In this document: positions 1-11,300 of the stretch, in pieces
Layout of the letters: every line of letters begins with the position of its first letter
How positions within the stretch are numbered: position 1 is the first letter of the stretch
Source: Acanthaster planci
Lineage: Eukaryota; Echinodermata; Asteroidea; Valvatida; Acanthasteridae
Length of the DNA: 64,000 bases
Direction of reading: 5' to 3'
Assembly: GCF_001949145.1 (NCBI RefSeq)
Contig: NW_019091493.1
Location: 291,801-355,800 of the forward strand
Made by a program: the position numbers and the translations under genes
Notes under the pieces: generated by a model
The model's database searches: none
What the model saw: only the letters and a program-made list of their open reading frames with translations
Told to the model about the DNA's origin: nothing

Positions 1-41
1 TGTGTGGCTAAGGATGGAGCGGGAGTGAGAGTCCATGCCAC

Positions 42-74
42 ACTAGTGTACTAGTAGTACTAGTACTAGTAGCA
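42..74. repeat. ACTAGT/AGT-rich simple repeat
   Basis: A short low-complexity tract of overlapping ACTAGT and AGT units lies in the first intron of the minus-strand BCL7 gene, just past its splice donor. No function is apparent. Confidence 0.6.
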
Positions 75-145
75 GTGGGGCTAATTACACTGCAGCTGAC
101 CTGTAAAAACAACGTGAAATTTTGAGTAAAAGGCTGGTTTCTTAC

Positions 146-240
146 CATTTCCGGACCTTATCAATGGCTTGCATAACACGTTTTATTTCATCCTTGGCAC
201 GGCTACGGGTTTCGGCCCGAGCTGATCGAGATGAACCCAT
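146..240 (-). CDS. BCL7: BCL7 family protein, first coding exon (partial gene, leaves window)
   Basis: BCL7 proteins are small accessory subunits of SWI/SNF (BAF) chromatin-remodelling complexes in the nucleus. Read on the minus strand, the exon gives [17 protein letters not shown] followed by [15 protein letters not shown]. This is the highly conserved BCL7 N-terminus, normally [27 protein letters not shown]. Two ATGs are adjacent (243-241 and 240-238). The second has A at -3 and G at +4, and its distance to the motif fits the family, so 240 is chosen. The exon ends at 146 with a good donor (aaatg|gtaag) that splits the Trp codon after its second base. The following EKKW part must lie on the next exon, left of the window. 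The gene is divergent from SLF1. The family is clear; which vertebrate paralogue is closest cannot be judged from 32 residues. Confidence 0.9.
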
Positions 241-1582
241 CATTTTAAGCAAATCTTTCAGAAACACTGCCTTCCCGGCCAGCCAGCCACAAAGAAATTT
301 ACAGGAGGTTTGGTAACTTATACACAACACTGAAAAGATACGAACTCCATCAGGTTTGTTGGCACCCGACTAGATGGTGCGATATCTGCTTGTTAAAATA
401 TAATTTTGTAGGACCATAGACAAGTAGTTTACGGGTATATTTGAAACTAGAAATTTAGAAAAAAAAGCTTTAAAAAATAGCATTCACAGTACTTAGAAAG
501 ATTTTATATTGATGATACTTGGCTACAGAAATTAAATATATTGCTCAACTTTAGTAAATTGATGAGAGGAGTACGAACCTCAGTCTTGTGCCCACCCGTA
601 CCCTTTTGAAATTTATGGATTGTTCCAGAATGCAGTTTGATTCCCTGCTCAGATCAGGTTGATGTACGTACACTTTGGATCGGTCCAGTCTATTTCAGAT
701 TTTAGCGCGGAATTCGATATTTTCGCGTACGGTCTCGCCCCAGCGTCTTCCCCGTTATAAAATTTGTCGTATTTGAAGACACTGCCCGTGAGATACGCGG
801 AACATCTAGCCATTATATTATTACAGGTCAGTGATTAAAATACAAGGATGTGCCCCTCTATTCATTTTTATAAACAAAACAATCGGCCTTATTTGCCAAT
901 TTCTGACAGTCATTGACAGTGACACCGAGCACATGCTGAGCAGCTGAGTGACAGTTCATGCAGGTCTTCCATATTGAATCGAAAACGAGATTAACTTTTT
1001 ATTTTGTCACCCAAGCCTGAAAGTGGAACTTAAATAAAATTTGACCTTCAGATGAATGTCATTTATGCTGATAAACAATTGTAATTTTGTGATTCACCCT
1101 ACCTAAATGTTTTAAGCCACATAATAAAAAAGTGTAGCATGTGAGGTACGCACCATGAATCACAAAAAGATTACAAAGATTAGGCTAACACAGTTACATT
1201 CATTGAACATGTTGAATAGGATAGATTCAGGAACCATGATAAAAAATGGCATCCTTGTAACTACATGTGTAAGGGACCTGTTTGTTTCATACGGATCTGG
1301 ATCTCAACCAGTGATCCCAATGCTGGTTTGCATCATCCATTTGGCGGAATCTGGTGTTAGGTACAGACATAACGTCTGTCGTTTCTTTTTTGGTTGTAGC
1401 CAAACATGCCAAACACTGCTAGTTTTCTCACTTGAAGTACAGTTGTACATCACAAATTTCCCCCAATCCTTGAATTGTGGAGATACCGTTTCAAATAAAC
1501 TCTTCAAGAATAGTCAATACATGTAGATAAGAAGACCATGTATGCGAGTTGAAACTTTTCATGGTGGAGGTAGCAAGTAAAC

Positions 1583-1657
1583 TATGCTCTTTCTGTCATC
1601 AGGAGACTGACGCTGTCACTAGACCCTCTGCAGTCTCCTGACGACGGACAGAGCATA
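1583..1657. repeat. Hairpin (27-bp inverted repeat), repeat-like
   Basis: The left arm at 1583-1609 (tatgctctttctgtcatc then aggagactg) pairs with the right arm at 1631-1657, with three mismatches. The loop is 21 bases. The right arm is followed by tgtccgaaacgttgagtgcc, a style of sequence I associate with dispersed invertebrate repeats, although I cannot name the family. Confidence 0.6.
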
Positions 1658-1871
1658 CTGTCCGAAACGTTGAGTGCCACCGATTCTTTTTAGAACCTCA
1701 CAAAAGAGATTTATATCCATGGTGCTACCGCAAACCTATCAAGACTGTGTATGTTGATTAACCCGTTGATTTATTTTCACCACTGACAGTTTGATATGCA
1801 TAATAACTTGTTTTTCGAGGGAATTGTTGAATTACACCATGTTAGAGGACTGAGGGAGGGACACATTGCAT

Positions 1872-1872
<1 letters not shown>

Positions 1873-1912
<40 letters not shown>

Positions 1913-1914
1913 TT
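1873..1914 (+). repeat. (TAA)n microsatellite
   Basis: About 14 perfect TAA units occur upstream of the first SLF1 coding exon. Confidence 0.95.
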
Positions 1915-2234
1915 ATTCTTAAAATAGCATTTTCCATAAAATATCTCAAAACGCTTTACAAGAAAAACACATTAATTATAAAATGCTTTAAAAAATGGGA
2001 TTAATTGAAAACTTGTAGTTCAAGTGTGCCAAGTTAGGGGACACTCACCTGAACTAAATTTCAGGACACTTAAGTTGTTTTACAAAGGTTCTATGGAATG
2101 TATCATGAAGGTAATTCTGGTTGTACATGTAGTTGCTCTTCAGGTCCTGTCGGTGTGGGGGACTTGGACATTTTTCTTTGTTTACTGATTGCATTTTTCT
2201 CCTACACGTAAGTTTGGACGAGCTGGGGACCACA

Positions 2235-2375
2235 ATGAAGCAAGACATGCCGGTCGCTCGCCGCCAGTCGGACCGGCAGCAGTATCGATTTCTCTTATCC
2301 GGCTTTCCAGATCATGAGAAAATGACCTTGGCTGACAGCATCTCCAGACTTGGTGGGAGATACCTGGACTCAAAG
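2235..2375 (+). CDS. SLF1: SLF1 coding exon 1
   Basis: It encodes the start and the first half of BRCT1 (YRFLLSGFPDHEK to LGGRYLDSK). The donor is caaag|gtata, ending in phase 0. The exon probably begins upstream at 2213, after an acceptor-like ctacacgtaag. Confidence 0.85.
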
Positions 2376-5300
2376 GTATACATGTATGTCTGTGTGTACA
2401 GGGATATGCAGATCAAGGCAAGCAAAAAAAGTAACAGATATGTTATCCTGTAAACTTCATACAAATCAAATTCCACCATTCATATTTTCATTGTTTTTTA
2501 ACAGAAATTGGGCACTGTGTGTTTTAACATGATGAAGATCAACAAATCCCAGGTACCATTTAGAGTTTCCTATCTTTATGACTTATAAGGCAATCCTCTT
2601 TCTGACCAGATGTTCGTGCCTGAATGCACCCATGTTGTCAGCGTGCGACCAATGAGAAGCGAGAAATACTTGTGTGGCTGTGCGGCAGGTAAGTCTCTCG
2701 CTAGTTTCCATTTTAACAAACAGACGCTGTTTGCTTCGAATAGTTTCCCTAGTCCCTAACGTGTAAACGACATGGAATACAGAAATTGGTGAATCCTGTT
2801 GTATTCGGCAGTCAGTAGCTGTAGCCTGTACTGCCACTTCTAAGAGCCAGCTCTGAGATGATCTGAGATAGTCGTCTTAAACACTGGCACTGTTGATTCG
2901 CCAGGTGTTTGTTGGACTCAAGACCCTAAGGCTGCTTGGTCTTGGGATGGTCAACCCCGCTGTTGGATTATTTCTCTCAGGTCTTTCACTTTGACAGTTG
3001 TACGGATAGAGCATTGTTTTGCCTACCTAGGTTTCTGGCCACAATGAAACTTTTTTTGTGGTAGATTTTTTTTTACTGGGTATACGTAGTTATAACGATT
3101 ATTGCTGTTAAGTATCTTATATCATTCCACGCAGACTGACACGAAAGCATTCTTTGGACAAAACAATTTCTCCTATTTTTTTGTGGGCAAATGATTGAAA
3201 TGAAAATCTGTGCTTTATTTTCTGAAAGGTTAATTGAGAATTTGGTGGGAAGGTTTAAAATAGTGACAATTCCAAATGGAACTGGGAACCTATCCCTTTC
3301 AGTTGGATATCAAGGACTGGGTGTCTGTTTGCCCGTCACAGTGCTATGTAGTTTCTATACAGTCACTGTTTAAGAATTTTTATTCATTTTGCCCTATGGT
3401 CGAATAAGGAAGTTTTTTTGTCTACTCCCAGGTAAGTGGATCGTTACCCCTGAGTATATCAAGGCAAGCTTGGCGGCCGGCCAGTGGTTGGAAGAGGAAC
3501 CTTACATCTGGGGCAACGACAAGCTGGCAGACAGTGACGAGCCCTTCTCATCAATGGCCTGGGCCCCCAAGCGATGGCGCACTCACATCCAGCAGACCAA
3601 CCGATGGGCGTTCTCGGGATGGACCGTCATCATCCTGGTGACAAGCAACAACAACAGGCCGGCTGTGTACAAAAGGTACCAGTTGGCCCTTGAAAAAACT
3701 CGTCGGTACTGAGCAGAAGTTATGAGGGCACTCCGTAATTGTCATGGTCTCACCGTCTAAGCATGTGAAACTTCTGCGAAACCAAACTATGAAGGTTTTG
3801 ATGAATGGTCTCATTTAGAATGAGGTAGAATGTGAGTAATTGATGCCTGTTGAAGCCTTTTGAACAATCATGTCAAAAAGTAACTGTATAAATTTCCTGT
3901 GTTCAGAGCGATCGGCAGTGCAGATGTGAAGCAATTTCAGTGCAAAGAAATTGAAAGAAAGATTAAGGCAAAATTTGCAGGTCTTGAATTGCTCTTCAGT
4001 ATTGTAAAAGGACAGTGCATATACATGACGTGACGTTGCAAATTCACCTTTGTGTTCACATTTGGCAGGAATAAGAATTTGCTTTCACTTCGGAAAATGG
4101 AGTTTCCCAAAGAGTTTCCCTCTTTGGAAAGTTGGTTTTCTAAATTCTTCACTGTTTAATTTAATCTCAAAAGTTGCTGATTTTCTTGACTCACAATGTT
4201 TGCTTTCTCAGGTTGATTGAGTGTGGTGGGGGCGTGGTCTTATCCCAGAGGCTGCCCATCAAAGAACCGGACAATCTTGCCAAATTGCTGACCTATGCTT
4301 TTGTGGACAAGTGTTTTGAGGAGAAAGTGCGCCCCCTACGGGAGAGAAGAGTCCCATGCTTGGCCCCAGAATTTATTGCCGAATTTTTGTTTGAGGTGAA
4401 GATTTTGTACTAGCCTCAAGAAATGTTGATTTTGAGTATCATATCATTGTATGAATTTATCTTTGAGCTGATTGCTGGTCTTTAAAATGTTCATCCGGTT
4501 TGACGTTTTGTTAGATAAAGTTCTGTTTGTCTGTTTGTTCTGTACAGTATGTCCGTAAAGTGTTTTGAACTTTATGCCACTGAGTTTCACATCAAAACAA
4601 CATTGAACAGTGTACTATCAATCAAACTTATCAGTTTGAACTTCACAAAAAGCTCCGTTTGGGGCATGCGACAGTTTTGAAAGATAGGTGCGCCGTCGAA
4701 GTCCTCAAGCAAAATGGGCGGCTTAGATATTTTACCTTTGTTTCCAGGAGGCACCAAATCAGGAGAAGTTTGACATTGCAGTCTACAAGCCTGAGGCAAA
4801 GAAGAAGTCCTCGTCAGAAAACGGTACGTCGAGGGGAGCAGACATCGCCAGATCGTCACAAGGTGAATGCACTGAAGTGGTTGGCACAGCTGAAGTTAGG
4901 GGTCAGCCATTTCTTTCCCTCATCGTATTCACGAGCGTACAAATCATACGCTGGCGGAAGGGAGGGAGGTTAAGGGGTTGGTTACTTTTTAAGAAATGTA
5001 AAAAATATGATAATTCCTTGCACAGAAATTTCTTCTTCGTTTGGACACTCTTCAAGACGAGGACAGGTACAAAATATAGTGTCTGCTTTGGCTTGCTTGC
5101 TCACTTGTGAAAATCGAGAAAAATGGATGACCCTCTCATCCACATGATGTGTTCAATGTGTGGTATCAGACACAAAGTTTTCAAAAATCCCTCATCTTTC
5201 TTTTGTGTCATTGATCAAAATCTTAGCGATTGAAATTGGGCGAGGATTGAATTTTGGGTTGCACGAGGAAACTGGGTATTAACTTCAAAAGAAACTTGGA

Positions 5301-8300
5301 AAGCGTGTATTCTTTAACATCTGTTTGTTTGGGGGGATGGCGTTACTTTTTTGGGGGGGGCATCACTTTTTTTTGGGTGTCGCTTTTTTTTTCGGCGATG
5401 CCCTGCTCCCCAAATTGTGACACTCTTCCAATAATTGTGACGGTGACAGAAAAAGGGGACGCCTAAAACAATTGTGACGCTCAGCCAAAACATGTGACGT
5501 CAAAAGCCAAAAAAGTGATGCCAAGAACAGAGTGATGCTTAGAGAAATTAGGCTGTTGGAATGTCATGTTCAGGGCACCCTGTCAGTCACACTTCATCTA
5601 CATTTTCTCTTCCAGCAGCATCAGCTGTCAAGACCTCGAAAAAAGGCAAGAACCAAAGGTCGCAGAAAGTGCCCCTGAGCCAGGTGTCTTCATCTTCGGA
5701 ATCGCTGGTGTTTACCGGGTCGTCTCAGCTGAGCCAGCACCAGAGCCAGTCCTCTCAATCAGCAGGTAGTCCGTCGGTGGCCATTGCGAGGCGCCAGTCG
5801 ACGGTGACCAAGTCACCCCTGACCCAGTTGACACTGACCCAGGCCGGTCTGACTAAGACAAACCGGACCTCTGCAAGTACGGCGCCTTCTCCGGGGAGTA
5901 CGCCGTGGACCTGGGTGGACGCTAAAGTCAATGCAAACGCGGCCGTCAAGAGGAAGCTGAAGTTTACATCCAGCCAGGTGCAGCAGACGGTAGCCGAACT
6001 GAAGAGGAAGGTACAAAAATGGCAGAGATTTACCTCAAAATGATGAATCTTATTCTACAGTCTAAACATGTTAGGTTCAGTTGTGATGTAAGTGCTGTAA
6101 AATATGTGACTCGCTCTGAGAAAAGGTGATATAAGTTGCAAAAAAAAAGAAATCAATTTATATACATGACTGGAAAGCCCTCGTTGTAAGCTTTCATTTG
6201 GTATATGATAGAGCTCCGCAGCCTTTCCCGTTCCGGAGTTATGACACATTTGCATATTAATTAGTTCCAGGCAATTGAAATTGCAAAACCGAGAAAACAG
6301 GCTTTGAAATATCTGGCTCTAATGTGGGTTGTAGGCATTTAAATCTTACTTAGCAACCAACATGCTCTTGTGTTACAACTACCTTCAAAATTCGCACAAG
6401 GACTAAGGAATTAGTATTTTCAATGATTTTGTCGGAAAAAGGAATTTTGGAATCCAACGTCGAGTGGGTCATTGCTCGTAAATGCATGGTGCGACTTATA
6501 ACACCTTTTCCTGGAGCAGGCCACATAACTAAAAGAAACTGCGAGGTGATGTGAAGTGTATACGCACAGCGCATTACTGAATTTGTACCTCCATCAGGCC
6601 TGTAAATCCTGTCTGCACAGTCCCATTTCTTCCTGTCAGTTATATGATTTCTCTTTACTCTGTTTCAACTGTGCTGTCCTGTTGATATAGCATCATTAGA
6701 AGACAGAGTGAGGACTTGCTTTAAAATGGTCCTTAGACATTTTCTAGAAATGCAGTTATCAAATAAATTTTCTCCTTCAGATTAGCATTTTCATTAGCAA
6801 GTTTCAAAGTGTAAATGTCACTGCTAATCTCTCCAAATGTTATTTTCTTCTGCCTTGCTCCTAGTGTTCCTTAGTACCTAGCTTTGGTTGAAAGTTATAA
6901 TGTAGAAACAAAGTGAAATAAAAACATCATAAAGCCACCATCTTTGCACGTGTTATGAAAATCCACGTGGGTCAACAAAAATATTAGTTTGTTTCCACCC
7001 CGCAGCCGACCATGCTCAGATTTAGCCAACCAAGTTTAGACCATGGTGTACTTAGGTGGCTTGTATTTATTAATCGAAAGTCACTCCCCTAGAGACCACA
7101 AACCACTGTTGTGGGAACCACCTGTTGTCGGCCCTCAGCCCACATGTAAAGTCGTTCACAGTTGACAAATTGCTGATGAAAGGTGGCGCACATGTACATG
7201 TTATAAGTGGTTACGTCGTCAGCATGTTTGTACCTTGTCCTTACCTTGTCCTGGATGAGTTTTGAGATGGTGCCACAGACATATTTTGAATTTGCAGTTT
7301 CATTTTTTTTTTCGTAGCACGCAGAAGGCCACTACTCCCGCGTGCCCTACTGGATGCAAGTGCAGACTCCAAAATATCAGGTCAGTTTACTTTTACCGTA
7401 AGTCCGTGTTCCCTTTTTAGGCTAAGGTGCTCCTCGGGAAAAAAAACCTTTCTGGATGTTTATAGAATGATAGGTTGTTTCACTGTTTGTACACAATTGA
7501 TGCCACATGCAAAATGGTCTGGCAAAATGAGAAGTGGTATGCTGAAGCCTTGTGCCTTCGAATATCTACGACCATTTCGGTAGACTGTTGGTTGCAGAAA
7601 CCCTGTGTATTATTCGTACATGGCTCTGATGGCTTCAGCTATAGGGAAGTACATGACATAAATAGGAATATTTTTGGGCCTAATGAGCCGCGATAATTAT
7701 GATCTAGGTGCTCGCAGCAAACCAACTCGATATATGGGCTAGAGAATGAGATAAATTGCCTTTGTAAATCCACATTGCCTTTCAAGCTGTTTATTTTTTT
7801 CCTATTTCAGGATGAAAGTGTGGTTGGCAGGCCTTTCCCAGAAGTAGTGAGCAGCCTCATGGTGGCTTACTTTGAGGAGGACTTCTGGCTGAAGGGGGTG
7901 CACAGCGTCCACGCCCACCTGTCGGCCAAGAGGTACCCGCCCTCCTCTCTGATGCACATCATCATGAGCAAGATTCTGGAGGTGAGACAAGGGCATGTGT
8001 TTCTGGCTGGTTGGTTGACCTACTTAACGCTGACTGACCAATAGAATATGCACATCAAATATGTAACTTTTCGTTTGATTAGGTGATTTCATAATTTTGT
8101 ACTTAACGTGTATACAGTCCTTTCCCAATTGATAATCAGTGCACTGTGTCTTAGGATGCCTAAAAGTCCTTCTGTTTTCGACCTGTTTTTGTAGTTTCAT
8201 GCCCTTGCATGCATTCTTGTCCTCAACAGAAACTGAGAATGCAAAATGTTACCAAATTACGATGGAAATTTGACAAGTGTGTTTCCTAAGATGCTAAAAC

Positions 8301-11300
8301 GCAATTCAAAATGTTCAACTGAACCTTGCAACCATGATCTTCCTGACTCTACAATTTTAACAAAGTCTGTTGGAAGATGATGTTTAGCTATTCTTTAATC
8401 CTGATCCTCTTGCAAAAAAAAAGCTGGGGACGGTGGAGGAAAAAATCTGTTTGTTTTAAATTGATATGACTGATCTGTTCTCAATGAAGGGCTGTGACAA
8501 TGTGGCGTGTTCCTTAAAGTCCGGAAAATACCTTAAATCCTAAAGGCAATTGGGTGGCACCAAATGGTCAACCTTTGTCTCCCATTGGCTCATGGAGTAG
8601 ACATTTACATATAATCTTAATACTTCCCTATAGCTTGTATGGCCAGCCTCTGTTTCGTCATAGGGGTTAACATGGTTCAATACCAAAATCAGATGGTCCA
8701 GTTTGTCCATAAAGAGCTAAGGGAGCAATGCCATTAATTTTTCTTAGAGCCACTTTTTGTGCAAGTTTAAACCCGTCTTCAATAGACTTATACCACAATA
8801 AATTGTTTAACGAATTTGAAATCTTCAATATTGAAGTACAGAAAAATCTGGTAATTTGTTGAGCAAAGATCAATGCAACAATGATGTTCGGTGCCTCGAT
8901 TGCATCACAGTTTTGCTCATGAATATGCAAATCCATATAAGCATAGAACCAAAAAGATTCCAAAATACAGATAACTAGCGAAGTAAAAATAAGGTGAATT
9001 GAAATACAAAGAGGCAATATCAAGGATTTTAGTAAAATATTCCTATTAAACATGTATGGTCCCCTTACTGACCTTTTAATGGTCCAAGTTTAAACCTATT
9101 AGATCCTTTAAACCTTACTAGCAGGTTTGAATGATTACAGGAAGATAAAAACCAGTCACTGGTCATATATGGCTTTTCTGTGCCTTAACTTCCAATTAAG
9201 TACAACATATGTAGTGTTTGTCAACCTTGAGAACGTTGAAAGGTTTACTGGTGTTATGGAAGGCTGTTCCCCACGCAGTTGCCTTCCCGGCATCATACTC
9301 AGCCACTGTGTGTTTCTTGTCCCCCAGTCCACGGACGCTGCCTTCAAGAACCATGCCGTCCACGTCCTGAAGGCTGTGCTGTGCATCCACCGGCCCGTGA
9401 CCCCTGAGATGTCAGGCGTCTACTTGCAGTCATTCATGCCTGCCACCGACGGCTCGTTCGGGCTGGAGAGCGACGACCCGATTGACACGCCATGGGATTT
9501 CATTGGCAGTGTCATCAGGTACCACACTGAATGTAATCTGCACTCCGTTCTCCAGTCGGGCCATTTGCTAATGGGGCATATTTTTTAGTGTGGCTTCAGT
9601 TGTACATGCCACGGCTCAGGTTTTAGCCACAGTGCCCAAATGTTTTGCCTGAGGCCCATTCAAGAGACCGTATTCTTGGTATCCCCAATTTCAGTCATTT
9701 TCCTGAACGTACAGTATTAATTTGATACCCGTAATGGGGTGGCACCAGGTGATTTGGGGGGTTGGAATGAAATCGTAGTATATAGTCTGGTTCTTTGACT
9801 TTAACGTTTTCAAATAAATACATTACGTGGGGAATACGACTGAAATTGGGGACACCGCGAATACGGTCCATTGCGAAAGACTGTTTTAACACGGAATTTC
9901 TCATTACTCAAAGGCAAGAACATATAAACTTCAATATGCACTCCTCCACCAAATATATGACTACAAAATCATCTGGAAAAAAGGAATGCTTGTCAATATG
10001 TTGATGCTGACCATGTCTCATTGCTGTCAACCAAGATATGGCCCTTCCAATCCAGGTTACGTCTCGGTGGTGCACTGGGCTCAATGCCTAAGGCAAGAGA
10101 CGGTGCTCTTTCACTAAATAACAATTTCCCTTGGGTTGGCTCATGTGCTCCTATGCACATGTCTGGCATGAAATATGCAAGAGTGCAGAATTCCACAAAT
10201 CTTCGCCGCGTACATGTGTTCCCTGGACACAGCAGCAGTTGCATGCAGTTACCTTTTAAGCCTTTTTTTTCCCTGGTGAGGGAGGGCTTGCTGAGAAAGT
10301 CAGTCTCATTCAGTTACAGAGCTGGTAATTGAAGCTTACCTCTTTCACTTTGAAAACAAATTGGCGTCTCCTTCAGGAGATCTCTGCAGAGGTCGGGAAG
10401 CGACGCGAATGACGATGCTGATCTACCTGCCTCCCACTCAGCTGCCTTGAGGAACAGTGCCGAGATGCTGTTGGGCTACATAGTGGCTTTACTAGAGCAA
10501 GATTACCAGGCCTTCACATACAGGTATGGGCAAAAGATAAAAGCCAACACTAAAACCAACGCATCACAACCACCACCAAAAAAAACCCAACCACCAAAAC
10601 CACAGCTATGACCACAACCAAAACCACAACCATGACCACAACCAAAACCACAACCAAAACCACAACCATGACCACAACCAAAACCACAACCATGACCACA
10701 ACCAAAACCACAGCAATGACCACAACCNNNNNNNNNNNNNNNNNNNNNNNNNNNNNNNNNNNNNNNNNNNNNNNNNNNNNNNNNNNNNNNNNNNNNNNNN
10801 NNNNNNNNNNNNNNNNNNNNNNNNNNNNNNNNNNNNNNNNNNNNNNNNNNNNNNNNNNNNNNNACAACCAAAACCACAACCATGACCACAACCAAAACCA
10901 CAGCCATGACCACAACCAAAACCACAACCATGACCACAACCAAAACCACAACCATGACCAAAACCACAACCACGACCACCACCAAAACCACAGCCATGAC
11001 CACAACCAAAACCACCTCTTAGTGTTTTACATTTTGGTTTTTGCCATTCTTTGTATTCCTCATGTTCCTTTCCTCATTCCATGAAAATTCTGGGAAACAA
11101 AGTAGCTGTAAATATAAATGGCTGAAAAATTCAAACCCTTGAAAATTCTTATAATCTGTCATCTGGACTGTCTCCGTTTTTTCCTTCACTTATATCAAGG
11201 GAAGAGAATACCTCCCACAAGCGCAAGCCTCGTCGCTGCATGTTGTCTGGCATCCTATGGCCCAACCACCGCATCAAGGCGTTCTCCCCCCTCGTCAGGC

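Larger units (their letters stand above)
244..2212. promoter_or_regulatory. Shared BCL7/SLF1 upstream region (candidate bidirectional promoter)
   Basis: This interval separates the BCL7 start codon (minus strand) from the first SLF1 coding exon (plus strand) and has no convincing coding exon. Around 700-775 it holds CpG-containing sequence with an E2F-like TTTAGCGCGGAA at 701-712 and a TATA-like ttataaaa near 755-762. A possible SLF1 5'UTR donor (cag|gtcagt) lies at 826|827, and an acceptor-like ctacacgtaag ends at 2212, so an untranslated first exon ending near 826 is plausible. The remainder is AT-rich and includes a hairpin near 1600 and a TAA microsatellite. The promoter assignment is inferred from position and motifs only. 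Confidence 0.4.

Noticed and set aside
1155-1526. 123-codon plus-strand frame upstream of SLF1
   Set aside because: No family similarity. It lies in the intergenic or 5'UTR intron and has ordinary noncoding composition.
8667-9053. 128-codon minus-strand frame in SLF1 intron 8
   Set aside because: No recognised family, no splice context, and AT-rich composition. Chance or decayed repeat is more likely.
10503-11084. Long open frames of 150-170 codons through the ACCACAACC minisatellite
   Set aside because: They run through an assembly gap and encode only the repeat on each strand.
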